Assembly: GCA_905235775.1 (NCBI GenBank)
Contig: CAJOMY010000033.1
Span: forward strand, 1-14,061
Source: an uncultured Bacteroidales bacterium
Lineage (GTDB): Bacteria; Bacteroidota; Bacteroidia; Bacteroidales; UBA932
Length of the DNA stretch: 14,061 bases
Direction: 5' to 3'
Below the pieces are notes generated by a model. It was not told where the DNA came from. It worked only from the letters and a program-made list of their open reading frames with translations, and did not search any database. Shown here piece by piece: positions 1-7,346 of this stretch. Numbering within the stretch: position 1 is the first letter of the stretch; each line of letters begins with the position of its first letter. The position numbers and the translations under genes are program-made.

Positions 1-589
1 TGAAGATGCCCGCCTTCTCGGCGGCGATGGCTCCGCGCGTGCCGCCCAGCAGGGCGCAGTGGTCCAGCCCGATGCTGGTCACGACGGCCAGTTCGGGGGT
101 GAGGATGTTGGTGCTGTCCAGCCGGCCGCCCAGGCCGACTTCGATCACGGCGACGTCCACCCGCTGCCGGGCGAACCAGTCAAAGGCGAGACCGGTCGTG
201 ATCTCGAAGAAAGAGAGCCCTTCGCAATCGTGCCGCGTGAGGAAGTCGAAGACGTCCTCGCGGGGGATCATGGACCAGCCGCCGGGCTCCACGAGCTTGA
301 TCCGCTCGCGGAAATCCACCAGGTGCGGCGAAGTGTACAGACCCACGCGCAGGCCTGTCCCGGAAAGGGCCGCGGCGAGCATCGAACTCACCGATCCCTT
401 GCCGTTGGTGCCGGCCACATGGATGGATCGGAAACGCCGCGAGGGGTGCCCCAGCGCCTTGTCGAAACCCTCCATCCCGGCGAGTCCGGGTTTGTATGCG
501 CCGGCGGTGAAGCCGGTGTTCTGCACGCTCGGATGCCGGGCGTAAAGCTCCGTCAGGAGCCGGTCGTATCGCTCTTCGGAAAAAATCAT
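1..589 (-). CDS. folC: Folylpolyglutamate synthase / dihydrofolate synthase, N-terminal part (runs off left edge)
   Basis: FolC is a cytoplasmic Mur-ligase-family enzyme that adds glutamate to folates with ATP and, in bifunctional forms, makes dihydrofolate from dihydropteroate. Reading the minus strand from the ATG at 589-587 gives 196 codons with no stop before the window edge; the family is usually about 400-450 residues, so roughly the first half is present. Visible motifs in order: P-loop GTNGKGS (residues 60-66), TSPHL (86-90) followed by ERI (95-97), FFEITT (127-132), VGLGGRLDSTN (151-161), SIGLDH (172-177) and AAEKAGIF at the truncated end. These are the standard folate-ligase signatures in the standard order, with ATP- and Mg-binding residues intact. 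The start fits because the coding signal stops just before an AT-rich gap containing a good -7 box. It is transcribed away from the PurL-like gene. The sequence does not separate monofunctional from bifunctional enzyme. Confidence 0.96.
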   Translation of the reverse strand, partial: MIFSEERYDRLLTELYARHPSVQNTGFTAGAYKPGLAGMEGFDKALGHPSRRFRSIHVAGTNGKGSVSSMLAAALSGTGLRVGLYTSPHLVDFRERIKLVEPGGWSMIPREDVFDFLTRHDCEGLSFFEITTGLAFDWFARQRVDVAVIEVGLGGRLDSTNILTPELAVVTSIGLDHCALLGGTRGAIAAEKAGIF

Positions 590-591
590 AG

Positions 592-622
592 TTGCAACTG
601 ATTCCAAATTTAGTTAAATTTA
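592..622 (+). promoter_or_regulatory. Bacteroidetes-type promoter for the PurL-like gene and phoH
   Basis: A TTG at 592-594 and TAAATTTA at 615-622 are separated by 20 bp. This matches the Bacteroidetes promoter architecture (-33 TTG, about 19-21 bp, -7 TAnnTTTG) except for the last base of the -7 box. The ATG at 640 lies 17 bp further on. The element overlaps the oppositely oriented folC -7 box, so the two start points may compete for polymerase. Confidence 0.5.
605..612 (-). promoter_or_regulatory. Bacteroidetes-type -7 box for folC
   Basis: On the minus strand this reads TAAATTTG, an exact match to the Bacteroidetes sigma-ABfr -7 consensus TAnnTTTG. It lies 15 bp before the folC ATG, implying a very short leader. 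No convincing TTG -33 element is seen at the expected distance upstream. The assignment rests on the consensus match and on the position in a 50-bp AT-rich divergent gap. Confidence 0.5.
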
Positions 623-639
623 CACGTTTTTAGTACGCG

Positions 640-1767
640 ATGGCAGAAAAAACATCAGCATTGCACGCGATTTACGTGATCGACGGCGTGCAGGAGGAAT
701 ATACTCCTGCACAGTTGCTGGATGCGGTGACCGAACCGGAGGGACGGCATTCCCCGGCCGGCCCGGCGGAAGCGCGTGTGGTGGACGAGACGCTGGATCC
801 CGTGTGCCGCGTGCCGGCGCTCGACCCCGCTTGCCTGGATGCCTATCTGGATGCGGTGTGCCATGCGGAGAAGCAGGTTCCGGCCGCCTCGGCCGACGCC
901 TATACACGGGTCCGTGTGGCGGCGGCGCTCATCGACGCGCTGTGGCGCAACGGACATTTCCGCCCGGGGGACCTGCGGCTGGACGCAAGCTGGCGCTGGA
1001 ACGAGGCGCCGGTCGGCGCACGGGCCGCATTCTACGATTCCGTCCGCGCTGCGGCGGACTACGTCGACTCGCTCGGCTTGAAATTCAGCGCATACCGCTA
1101 TGCCCGGACGACGGGCGCCTCGGAACTGGTGCTGCGCGCCCGCATCGCCCGCGACGCGGACGAAGAGGATTATACTTTCGTCAGCGAACCGTTCCGCTCG
1201 GAGCGTCCGGTGCTCGGAGCTCGCCGCGCCTGCCCGGCCGCGCTGGCCCCCGACCCGCAGAGCTGGGTGGTGTATATCCCGTTCGACACGTCCGAGTTCC
1301 GCCTGGGCGGCTCGCTCTTCGCGCAGGTCCTCGAGGCGGGTGGCGGCGCCAGTCCGCAGATTACGGATGCCGATTATTTCCTGGACTGCCATGAAGTGGT
1401 GCGGGAACTGGTGGAGGACGGCATCCTGCTCGCCGGAGCCACGGTGGGCGAGGGCGGCCTGCTGCGTACCGTCAGGCAGATGGCGGCCGGCGCCGGCCTG
1501 TCCATGGACCTGTCCGACGTGATGCGGGCCTATCAGGAGCAGGATGTGCTGCGCATCCTGTTTGCGGAGGTGCCGGGCGCCGTGATCCAGATATCCGACG
1601 CGGATTTTGACTACCTGGACGCCGAGCTGCTGCTACAGGACGTCGCCTTCTTCCCGCTGGGCCATCCGCTCCCCGGGACGACGGACGTCCGCGTCAGGGC
1701 TTCGGCCAAGTCCGGCATACAGACCATATTGGAATCCCTGATGCAGAACGCGGAAGGGGAAGACTGA
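640..1767 (+). CDS. Orphan protein resembling the C-terminal AIR-synthase-like domain of PurL
   Basis: A 375-residue protein whose second half resembles the last synthetase domain of phosphoribosylformylglycinamidine synthase (PurL): LGGS followed by AQV (222-230), a helix leading to DGILLAGATVGEGGLL (260-275), MAAGAGLSMDL (281-291) and LFAEVPGAVIQI (307-318). In PurL the corresponding stretch usually reads like a DxSDGGL motif; here it is TVGEGGL, so acidic positions are altered or conservatively replaced. The segment NEAPVGARAAFYDSV (121-135) may be a remnant of the preceding subdomain. PurL is about 740 (small form) or 1200-1300 residues (large form); this protein lacks the glutaminase and most of the ATP/FGAR-binding parts, so it is probably not a complete enzyme. 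No signal peptide or membrane segment is seen. It ends 12 bp before phoH, suggesting co-transcription. The family similarity is from recognition of motifs; the role is unknown. Confidence 0.75.
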   Translation: MAEKTSALHAIYVIDGVQEEYTPAQLLDAVTEPEGRHSPAGPAEARVVDETLDPVCRVPALDPACLDAYLDAVCHAEKQVPAASADAYTRVRVAAALIDALWRNGHFRPGDLRLDASWRWNEAPVGARAAFYDSVRAAADYVDSLGLKFSAYRYARTTGASELVLRARIARDADEEDYTFVSEPFRSERPVLGARRACPAALAPDPQSWVVYIPFDTSEFRLGGSLFAQVLEAGGGASPQITDADYFLDCHEVVRELVEDGILLAGATVGEGGLLRTVRQMAAGAGLSMDLSDVMRAYQEQDVLRILFAEVPGAVIQISDADFDYLDAELLLQDVAFFPLGHPLPGTTDVRVRASAKSGIQTILESLMQNAEGED

Positions 1768-1779
1768 ACCACATATTTT

Positions 1780-3120
1780 ATGGGAAAACCTAAAATTTTC
1801 GTGCTGGACACCAATGTCGTCCTGCACGACCACAAGGCCATCCGGAAATTCCGGGACAACAACCTCGTGATCCCGGTCGCGGTGATCGAGGAAATCGACA
1901 AATTCAAGAAGGGCACCGACGCGCTGGCCTACAACGCCCGCGGATTCGTCCGGGACCTGGACCGGATCTGCGGCAGCCGGAGCTTCGCGGAAGGCGGCCT
2001 TCCGATCGGCAAGGATCTCGGCTGGATCAAAGTCGAGCCCAACCATCCCTTCGAAGGCGAGTACGCCGGCTTCTTCACCGACGACATCCCCGACCATCGC
2101 ATCCTGGCCACGGCCATGTGGGTGCGGGACCACAACCCGGACACCTTCGTGGCCCTGGTCACCAAGGACATCAACCTCCGCATGAAGGCCAAGGCCATCG
2201 GCATGGAGGTGCAGGACTACCTGACCGACAAGATCGAGGACGAGCGGGTCGAGGAGGCCCAGCGTGAGCTGCAGACGATGACCGCCCCCGGCGAGGTCCT
2301 GCAGGTACTGGCCTACGGGCCGGACACGTCCGTCGAATGGCAGCGCGTGCTGAAAGTCAGGCCCCAGCCCAACCAGATGTTCAAGTTCCGCTGGGAGGGA
2401 TCCCGCGAGGAGGTCGTATGCGCCCGTTATGACGCCCCGCGCGACCGGATCATCCTGGTCAAGAGCCAGGCCGCATACGGCATCCGCCCCCGCAACGACG
2501 AGCAGAAGTTCGCCCTCGACGCCCTGATGAACCCGAGGGTGGAGCTCGTCTCCCTGACCGGCGGCGCCGGTACCGGCAAAACGCTCCTCGCCCTTGCGGC
2601 GGCCCTGGCCCAGGAGGAGAATTATGAGCAGATCTACCTCTCGCGCCCGACGGTGATCCTGGGCAACCAGGACCTGGGCTTCCTGCCCGGCGACCAGAAA
2701 GCGAAAATGAGCCCTTTCCTGCAGCCGCTGATGGACAACCTGCAAGTGATCAAAAGCCAGTTCCGTCCGAGCTCCCGCGAGGCGCAGCGCATCGACGCCA
2801 TGCTCACGCAGGAGAAGCTGATCATCGAGCCGCTGGCCTACATCCGCGGCCGCAGCCTCGGCAAATGCTTCTTCATCATCGACGAGGCGCAGAACCTCAC
2901 CCCGCACGAGATGAAGACGATCATCACCCGGGCGGGCGCCGGAACCAAGATGGTTTTTACCGGCGACATCTTCCAGATCGACCAGCCTTACCTGGACCAG
3001 TGGTCCAACGGCCTGACGCACCTGGGCGAGAAAATGTACGGCCAGCCCCTCTTCCAGCACGTCTTTCTCCGGAAAGGGGAAAGGAGCGATCTTTCCGAAT
3101 TGGCGGCAAAATTGTTATAA
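1780..3120 (+). CDS. PIN domain-PhoH family ATPase (PhoH2/YlaK type)
   Basis: A cytoplasmic 446-residue protein joining an N-terminal PIN ribonuclease-like domain to a C-terminal PhoH P-loop ATPase, the arrangement called PhoH2; characterised members have been reported as RNA helicase/RNases. The PIN domain (about 5-145) shows VLDTN with D10, E37/E38, the acidic cluster TDDIPDHRIL (D101, D102, D105) and TKD with D130, so the metal-binding carboxylates look intact. A linker with beta-rich sequence follows (about 165-235). The PhoH domain has Walker A GGAGTGKT (261-268, K267), LSRP and GFLPGD (about 287-304), Walker B FFIIDEAQN (364-372, D368/E369), TGDIFQID (394-401) and the typical ERSDLSELAAKLL end. 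Length is normal for the family. It follows the PurL-like gene by 12 bp and probably shares its promoter. Despite the historical name, phosphate-starvation control cannot be inferred here. Confidence 0.95.
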   Translation: MGKPKIFVLDTNVVLHDHKAIRKFRDNNLVIPVAVIEEIDKFKKGTDALAYNARGFVRDLDRICGSRSFAEGGLPIGKDLGWIKVEPNHPFEGEYAGFFTDDIPDHRILATAMWVRDHNPDTFVALVTKDINLRMKAKAIGMEVQDYLTDKIEDERVEEAQRELQTMTAPGEVLQVLAYGPDTSVEWQRVLKVRPQPNQMFKFRWEGSREEVVCARYDAPRDRIILVKSQAAYGIRPRNDEQKFALDALMNPRVELVSLTGGAGTGKTLLALAAALAQEENYEQIYLSRPTVILGNQDLGFLPGDQKAKMSPFLQPLMDNLQVIKSQFRPSSREAQRIDAMLTQEKLIIEPLAYIRGRSLGKCFFIIDEAQNLTPHEMKTIITRAGAGTKMVFTGDIFQIDQPYLDQWSNGLTHLGEKMYGQPLFQHVFLRKGERSDLSELAAKLL

Positions 3121-3144
3121 AACGAAAAAATAATCGTAAATTCG
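3112..3144 (+). promoter_or_regulatory. Possible Bacteroidetes-type promoter for ppdK
   Basis: TAAATTCG at 3137-3144 matches the -7 consensus TAnnTTTG at all but one position, with a TTG at 3112-3114 (inside the last codons of phoH) 22 bp upstream, slightly longer than ideal. The gap of 62 bp before ppdK is AT-rich, and no hairpin terminator for phoH is visible in it, so read-through from phoH is also possible. Confidence 0.35.
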
Positions 3145-3182
3145 CGACCTGATTGTAAAAGAGTAATACTAAACCATACCTT

Positions 3183-5909
3183 ATGTTCGAAATGAAGAAA
3201 CGTGTCTATCGCTTCGGTGGCAAGACCGCCGAGGGCGACGGGACCATGCGTGAGCTCCTGGGTGGTAAGGGAGCCAACCTCGCCGAGATGAGCAAACTCG
3301 GCATGCCGGTGCCTGCCGGCTTCACCATTACGACCGAATGCTGCGCCGAGTACTATGAGCTCGGCGGCGGCTATACCGAAGACCTCAAGATGGAGGTCCG
3401 TGGCGCCCTCAATGCCACGGAGGCCCTGATGGGCAAGAAATTCGGCGATCCCAACGACCCGCTCCTCGTGAGCTGCCGGTCCGGTGCCCGCAGCTCCATG
3501 CCGGGCATGATGGATACCATCCTCAACATCGGCCTCTGCTCCGCCACGATCCCGGGCATGATCAAGAAGACCGGCAACCCGCGCTTTGTCTATGACGCCT
3601 ACCGCCGTCTCATCATGATGTATTCCGACGTTGTGATGGAAAAGGCCGAAGGCATCGAGCCCGCCGACGGCCAGGGCATCCGCCAGCAGCTGGACCGCAT
3701 GATGGCCGAGCTGAAGGAGGCGAAGGGTTACACCTCCGACACCGACATCACGGCGGAGGAGCTCAAGGATCTCTGCGAGCAGTTCAAGAAGAAGGTCAAG
3801 GAAGTGCTCGGCGTCGAGTTCCCCGACACCGCGCAGGACCAGCTCTGGGGTTCCATCGGCGGCGTCTTCAAGTCCTGGAACGGCAAGCGCGCCATCGCCT
3901 ACCGCCGCATCGAAAAGATCCCTGACGACTGGGGCACCGCCGTGAATGTCCAGTCCATGGTCTTCGGCAACATGGGCAACACCTCCGCCACCGGCGTGGC
4001 TTTCTCCCGCAACCCGGCGAACGGCGACAACCGCTTCTACGGCGAGTGGCTGATCAACGCCCAGGGAGAAGATGTGGTCGCCGGTATCCGCACCCCGAAC
4101 CCGCTCAACGAAGCCACCAAGAACGACCATAACCGTCACCTCGAGTCGCTTGAGAAGGCAATGCCGAAGGTGTACAAGGAGCTTGACGACATCCGCAAGC
4201 GCCTGGAGACCCACTTCCACGACATGCAGGACATCGAGTTCACCATCCAGGAAGGCTCCCTGTGGATGCTCCAGTGCCGGATCGGCAAGCGCACCGGCAT
4301 GGCCGCCCTGCAGATGGCTGTCGATATGCTCGAAGAGGGCATGATCGACGAGAAGACCGCTGTGATGCGCGTCACTCCGTCCCAACTGGACGAGGTCCTG
4401 CACCCGATCCTCAATCCGACCTCCGAGAAGGAGGCGAAGGTGGTCGCCAAGGGTCTGCCCGCTTCCCCGGGCGGAGCCGTGGGCACGCTCGTCTTCACGT
4501 CCGAGGCCGCCATGGAAGCCGCGGCTGCCGGCAAGAAGACCATCCTTGTCCGCGAGGAGACCTCCCCGGAGGACATCCAGGGCATGCGCGCTTCCGCCGG
4601 TATCCTCACCACCCGCGGCGGCATGACCTCCCACGCCGCCCTTGTGGCGCGCGGCTGGGGCAAGTGCTGCATCGTGGGCTGCGAGGCCATGAAGATCAAC
4701 CTCGAGGCCAGGACGCTCAGCTTCGCCGGCGACAAGAAAGTCTACAAGGAGGGCGACTGGTTCTCCCTCAACGGCTCCAAGGGCAACGTGTATGCCAAGC
4801 AGATCGAGATGATGGACGCCAGCGAGAATCCGACCTTCCTCAAGTTCATGTCCATCGTGGACAAGTACCGTCGTCTGGGAGTCCGGACCAATGCCGACAC
4901 CCCCGAGGATGCCCAGAAGGCCCTCGACTTCGGCGCTGAAGGCATCGGCCTCTTCCGTATCGAGCACATGTTCTACGGCAAGAACTCCGATACTCCGCTC
5001 GCCAAGCTGCGCAAGATGATCCTCTGCACCACCGACCGGGAGCGCAAGGACGCCCTGGCCGAGCTTGAGCCCTTCATCAAGGCTTCCGTCAAGAGCACCC
5101 TCAAGGTGATGGACGGCAAGCCGGTGGTGTTCCGTCTGCTCGACCCGCCGCTCCATGAGTTCGTCCCGACGACCAAGGAAAAGACCGCCGAGGTCGCCAA
5201 GGAGCTGGGCATCTCCGCCGCCGAGGTGATCCGGCGCGGCGCCAGCCTGCACGAGGTCAACCCGATGATGGGTCTGCGCGGCGTGCGCCTGCACGTGGCC
5301 TATCCGCTCATCGCCGAGACCCAGTACCGCGCCATTTTCACGGCCGTGGCCGAGCTCACGCGCGAGGGCTATCACCCGCAGCCGGAGATCATGATTCCGG
5401 TCACGGTGTCCGCCCGCGAGCTGGGCTTCCAGCGCGCCATCTGTGAGCGCATCAAGGCGGAAGTCGAAGTGCACAACGAGATAATCATCCCTTACAAGTT
5501 CGGTACGATGATCGAGATCCCGCGCGCCGCCCTGACCGGCGACCGCATGGCCCGCACCGCCGAATTCTTCTCCTTCGGCACGAACGACCTGACCCAGATG
5601 ACCTTCGGGTTCTCCCGCGACGATGTGGGTACCTTCATGGGCGACTACCTCGGCCATAAGATCCTTGACGCCGACCCGTTCCAGACCATCGACACCAAGG
5701 CTGTCGGCAAGCTGGTCGAAATCGGCATCCAGGGTGGTCGCGCCCGTCGTCCGGAGCTGAAGTGCGGCGTCTGCGGCGAGCACGGCGGCGATCCCGACTC
5801 CATCGCGTTCTTCAACAAGATCGGCGTCGACTACGTCAGCTGCTCTCCGTTCCGCGTGCCGATCGCGCGGCTGGCTGCGTCCCAGAGCGCCATCCGGCAG
5901 GCGAAGTAA
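3183..5909 (+). CDS. ppdK: Pyruvate, phosphate dikinase
   Basis: PPDK reversibly converts pyruvate, ATP and phosphate to PEP, AMP and pyrophosphate; in anaerobic Bacteroidota it serves PPi-linked glycolysis or gluconeogenesis in the cytoplasm. The 908 residues match the usual length (about 870-910). Domains in order: N-terminal ATP-grasp nucleotide-binding region with GGKGANLAEM (27-36), PVPAGFTIT (42-50) and CRSGARSSMPGMMDT (98-112); the swivelling phosphohistidine domain with GGMTSHAALVARGWGK (479-494), catalytic H484; and the C-terminal PEP/pyruvate barrel with GIGLFRIEHMF (587-597), LLDPPLHEF, NPMMGLRG (693-700), FGTNDLTQMTFGFSRDD (798-814) and CGVCGEHGGDP (861-871), with C864 the acid/base cysteine. 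All catalytic motifs are intact. A second in-frame ATG three codons downstream (3192) fits the family N-terminus (MKKRVYRFG) equally well. The gene uses C/G-ending codons strongly, as a highly expressed gene would. It converges on the DUF389 gene 12 bp away. Confidence 0.98.
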   Translation: MFEMKKRVYRFGGKTAEGDGTMRELLGGKGANLAEMSKLGMPVPAGFTITTECCAEYYELGGGYTEDLKMEVRGALNATEALMGKKFGDPNDPLLVSCRSGARSSMPGMMDTILNIGLCSATIPGMIKKTGNPRFVYDAYRRLIMMYSDVVMEKAEGIEPADGQGIRQQLDRMMAELKEAKGYTSDTDITAEELKDLCEQFKKKVKEVLGVEFPDTAQDQLWGSIGGVFKSWNGKRAIAYRRIEKIPDDWGTAVNVQSMVFGNMGNTSATGVAFSRNPANGDNRFYGEWLINAQGEDVVAGIRTPNPLNEATKNDHNRHLESLEKAMPKVYKELDDIRKRLETHFHDMQDIEFTIQEGSLWMLQCRIGKRTGMAALQMAVDMLEEGMIDEKTAVMRVTPSQLDEVLHPILNPTSEKEAKVVAKGLPASPGGAVGTLVFTSEAAMEAAAAGKKTILVREETSPEDIQGMRASAGILTTRGGMTSHAALVARGWGKCCIVGCEAMKINLEARTLSFAGDKKVYKEGDWFSLNGSKGNVYAKQIEMMDASENPTFLKFMSIVDKYRRLGVRTNADTPEDAQKALDFGAEGIGLFRIEHMFYGKNSDTPLAKLRKMILCTTDRERKDALAELEPFIKASVKSTLKVMDGKPVVFRLLDPPLHEFVPTTKEKTAEVAKELGISAAEVIRRGASLHEVNPMMGLRGVRLHVAYPLIAETQYRAIFTAVAELTREGYHPQPEIMIPVTVSARELGFQRAICERIKAEVEVHNEIIIPYKFGTMIEIPRAALTGDRMARTAEFFSFGTNDLTQMTFGFSRDDVGTFMGDYLGHKILDADPFQTIDTKAVGKLVEIGIQGGRARRPELKCGVCGEHGGDPDSIAFFNKIGVDYVSCSPFRVPIARLAASQSAIRQAK

Positions 5910-5921
5910 TCCCCGTCGCCG

Positions 5922-7265
5922 CTACTCCCGGACGATGACGGTGACGTCGTCGATGCCGAGCCGGACGCGGAGCCATTGCCCGAGGCGTTCGCAATCGGTT
6001 TCCGTCAGGGGCTGGGTGCTGCGGATGATGGCGACGATGGCGTCGATGGTGTTGCCGTCGGCGGCTTCTACGCGCGCGCCGCGGGTGAGCGTGACCTCGG
6101 TCACGCCGGCGTACTGCGCGGCGATCTCGCGGGTGATCAGTTCTGAGGGAAGCTGCCGGGCCTTGTAGAATTCGATGGTCGTCGAGAGCGAATCGACCTG
6201 GCCGGAGAGGCGCCGGATCTCGCTGTTGTGGCCGTCAATCAAGTTGCGGATCAGCTCGGATTCGCTCATCACCTCGTTCTGGTAGGCAGCGTCCTCGTGG
6301 ATGATGATCTGCCCCCGGGTGATGCCAAGTCCTTCGGCGTCGAGGAAGAGGCGCTCGCGTGCGACGGGTTCCAGTTTCTCTCCTGCGATGAAGAGCTCGA
6401 GGGTGGACGGCTTGGCTTCGATGTCGGTGTGGTAGTCATAGAGGATGCTCTTGCCGAGGTTCTTGTTCTGCTGCACGAGAATCTGGGCGCTGCGGGCGAA
6501 GTTGTTGTCCCGGATCATCTCGACGGCCGAGAAGATGCTGGGGACCAGCAGGAGGACGAGGATCAGGGTGATCCAGCGGGCGTTTTTCTTGCTTTTCAGT
6601 TCGTCCGTTCCGACGGGACCGGTGAAGTGCAGCAGGTATCGGACGGTAAAGAAGGTGGCCAGCGTGATGAAGACCGTGTTGATGATGAACAGGTAGAAGG
6701 CCCCGATGATGAAGCGCCACTCCAGATGGGCGATGCCGTAGCCCACGGTGCACAGCGGCGGCATGAGGGCGGTGGCGATGGCGACACCCGGAATCACGGT
6801 GCCGCTCTTCTCCTTGCGGGAGTTCTCCAGAATCCCGGCGAAGCCGCCGAACAGGGCGATGAACACGTCATACAGGGTCGGATTGGTGCGGGAGAGGAGC
6901 TCGGTCTGCTGCTCCAGTTCAAGCGGCGAGAGCAGGTAGAAGAGCGTCGAGGCGAGGATGCTGATCGCCACCATGACGGCGAAATTCTTCAGCGCGTCCT
7001 TGATCAAGGAGGTGTCGTTCGTGCCCAGACCGAGGCCGAAACCGAGAATCGGCCCCATCACCGGGGAAATGAGCATGGCGCCGATGATCACCGGAATCGA
7101 GTTGAGATTGAGTCCTACGGACGCGATGACGATTGCGCAGGCGAGAATATAGACGGTGGGGCCGCGGAAGTGGATGCCCTGGCGGATGTTGATGTCCGCA
7201 GCTTCCACGTCCACGTGGTCTTTCATGTTGACCAGGTTTTTGAGAAATAATGAAAACTTGTTCAT
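5922..7265 (-). CDS. DUF389 family integral membrane protein
   Basis: A 447-residue inner-membrane protein of the DUF389 (TIGR00341-like) family, whose biochemical function is not established. About seven hydrophobic segments are visible at roughly 37-55, 57-80, 92-112, 131-147, 155-178, 184-207 and 230-250. Family hallmarks are the glycine/proline-rich membrane stretches IGAMLISPVMGPILGFG (61-77) and PGVAIATALMPPLCTVGYG (159-177). The remaining 200 residues are soluble: a mixed alpha/beta region, a heptad-like helix likely to form a coiled coil (about 334-370), and a small alpha/beta end domain (about 375-447). No signal peptide precedes the first helix. The ATG at 7265 sits at the edge of an AT-rich divergent gap with a good -7 box. 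The gene is divergent from the EF-hand protein gene and tail-to-tail with ppdK. Transport of a small molecule is often supposed for the family but is inference. Confidence 0.9.
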   Translation of the reverse strand: MNKFSLFLKNLVNMKDHVDVEAADINIRQGIHFRGPTVYILACAIVIASVGLNLNSIPVIIGAMLISPVMGPILGFGLGLGTNDTSLIKDALKNFAVMVAISILASTLFYLLSPLELEQQTELLSRTNPTLYDVFIALFGGFAGILENSRKEKSGTVIPGVAIATALMPPLCTVGYGIAHLEWRFIIGAFYLFIINTVFITLATFFTVRYLLHFTGPVGTDELKSKKNARWITLILVLLLVPSIFSAVEMIRDNNFARSAQILVQQNKNLGKSILYDYHTDIEAKPSTLELFIAGEKLEPVARERLFLDAEGLGITRGQIIIHEDAAYQNEVMSESELIRNLIDGHNSEIRRLSGQVDSLSTTIEFYKARQLPSELITREIAAQYAGVTEVTLTRGARVEAADGNTIDAIVAIIRSTQPLTETDCERLGQWLRVRLGIDDVTVIVRE

Positions 7266-7285
7266 GTCGATCTGTGTAATGTCCG

Positions 7286-7313
7286 CAAATATAAGCTAAA
7301 ATACTTATATTTG
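7286..7313. repeat. Perfect 10-bp inverted repeat with outward-facing -7 boxes (divergent promoter/operator)
   Basis: CAAATATAAG (7286-7295) and CTTATATTTG (7304-7313) are exact reverse complements separated by 8 bp of A/T-rich sequence. The right arm contains TATATTTG (7306-7313) pointing at the EF-hand protein gene; the left arm contains the same TATATTTG on the minus strand (7293-7286), pointing at the DUF389 gene. Both match the Bacteroidetes -7 consensus TAnnTTTG exactly. No clear TTG -33 element is found at the usual spacing for either, so the site may need an activator or may double as an operator. Confidence 0.6.
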
Positions 7314-7346
7314 TATGAATTGACCCAATAAGCTCGACACACGAAT

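Noticed and set aside
6..601. Plus-strand open frames over the left edge
   Set aside because: The minus strand here translates into FolC with all its motifs; the plus-strand frames are Arg/Pro/Ser-rich shadows.
1633..3060. A 475-codon minus-strand open frame opposite phoH
   Set aside because: Same shadow pattern; the plus strand has intact PIN and PhoH motifs.
2988..5783. A 931-codon minus-strand open frame opposite ppdK
   Set aside because: Low-complexity His/Gly/Leu/Asp-rich translation with no motif, opposite a gene with every PPDK signature; a codon-bias shadow.
5900..5920. A 5-bp stem (GGCGA/TCGCC) with an 11-base loop at the ppdK/DUF389 junction as a terminator
   Set aside because: The stem is short, the loop long and there is no T-run on either strand, so it does not support an intrinsic terminator.
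6228..7250. A 340-codon plus-strand open frame opposite the DUF389 gene
   Set aside because: Asp/Glu/Gly-rich shadow; the minus strand shows multiple membrane helices and DUF389 hallmark motifs.
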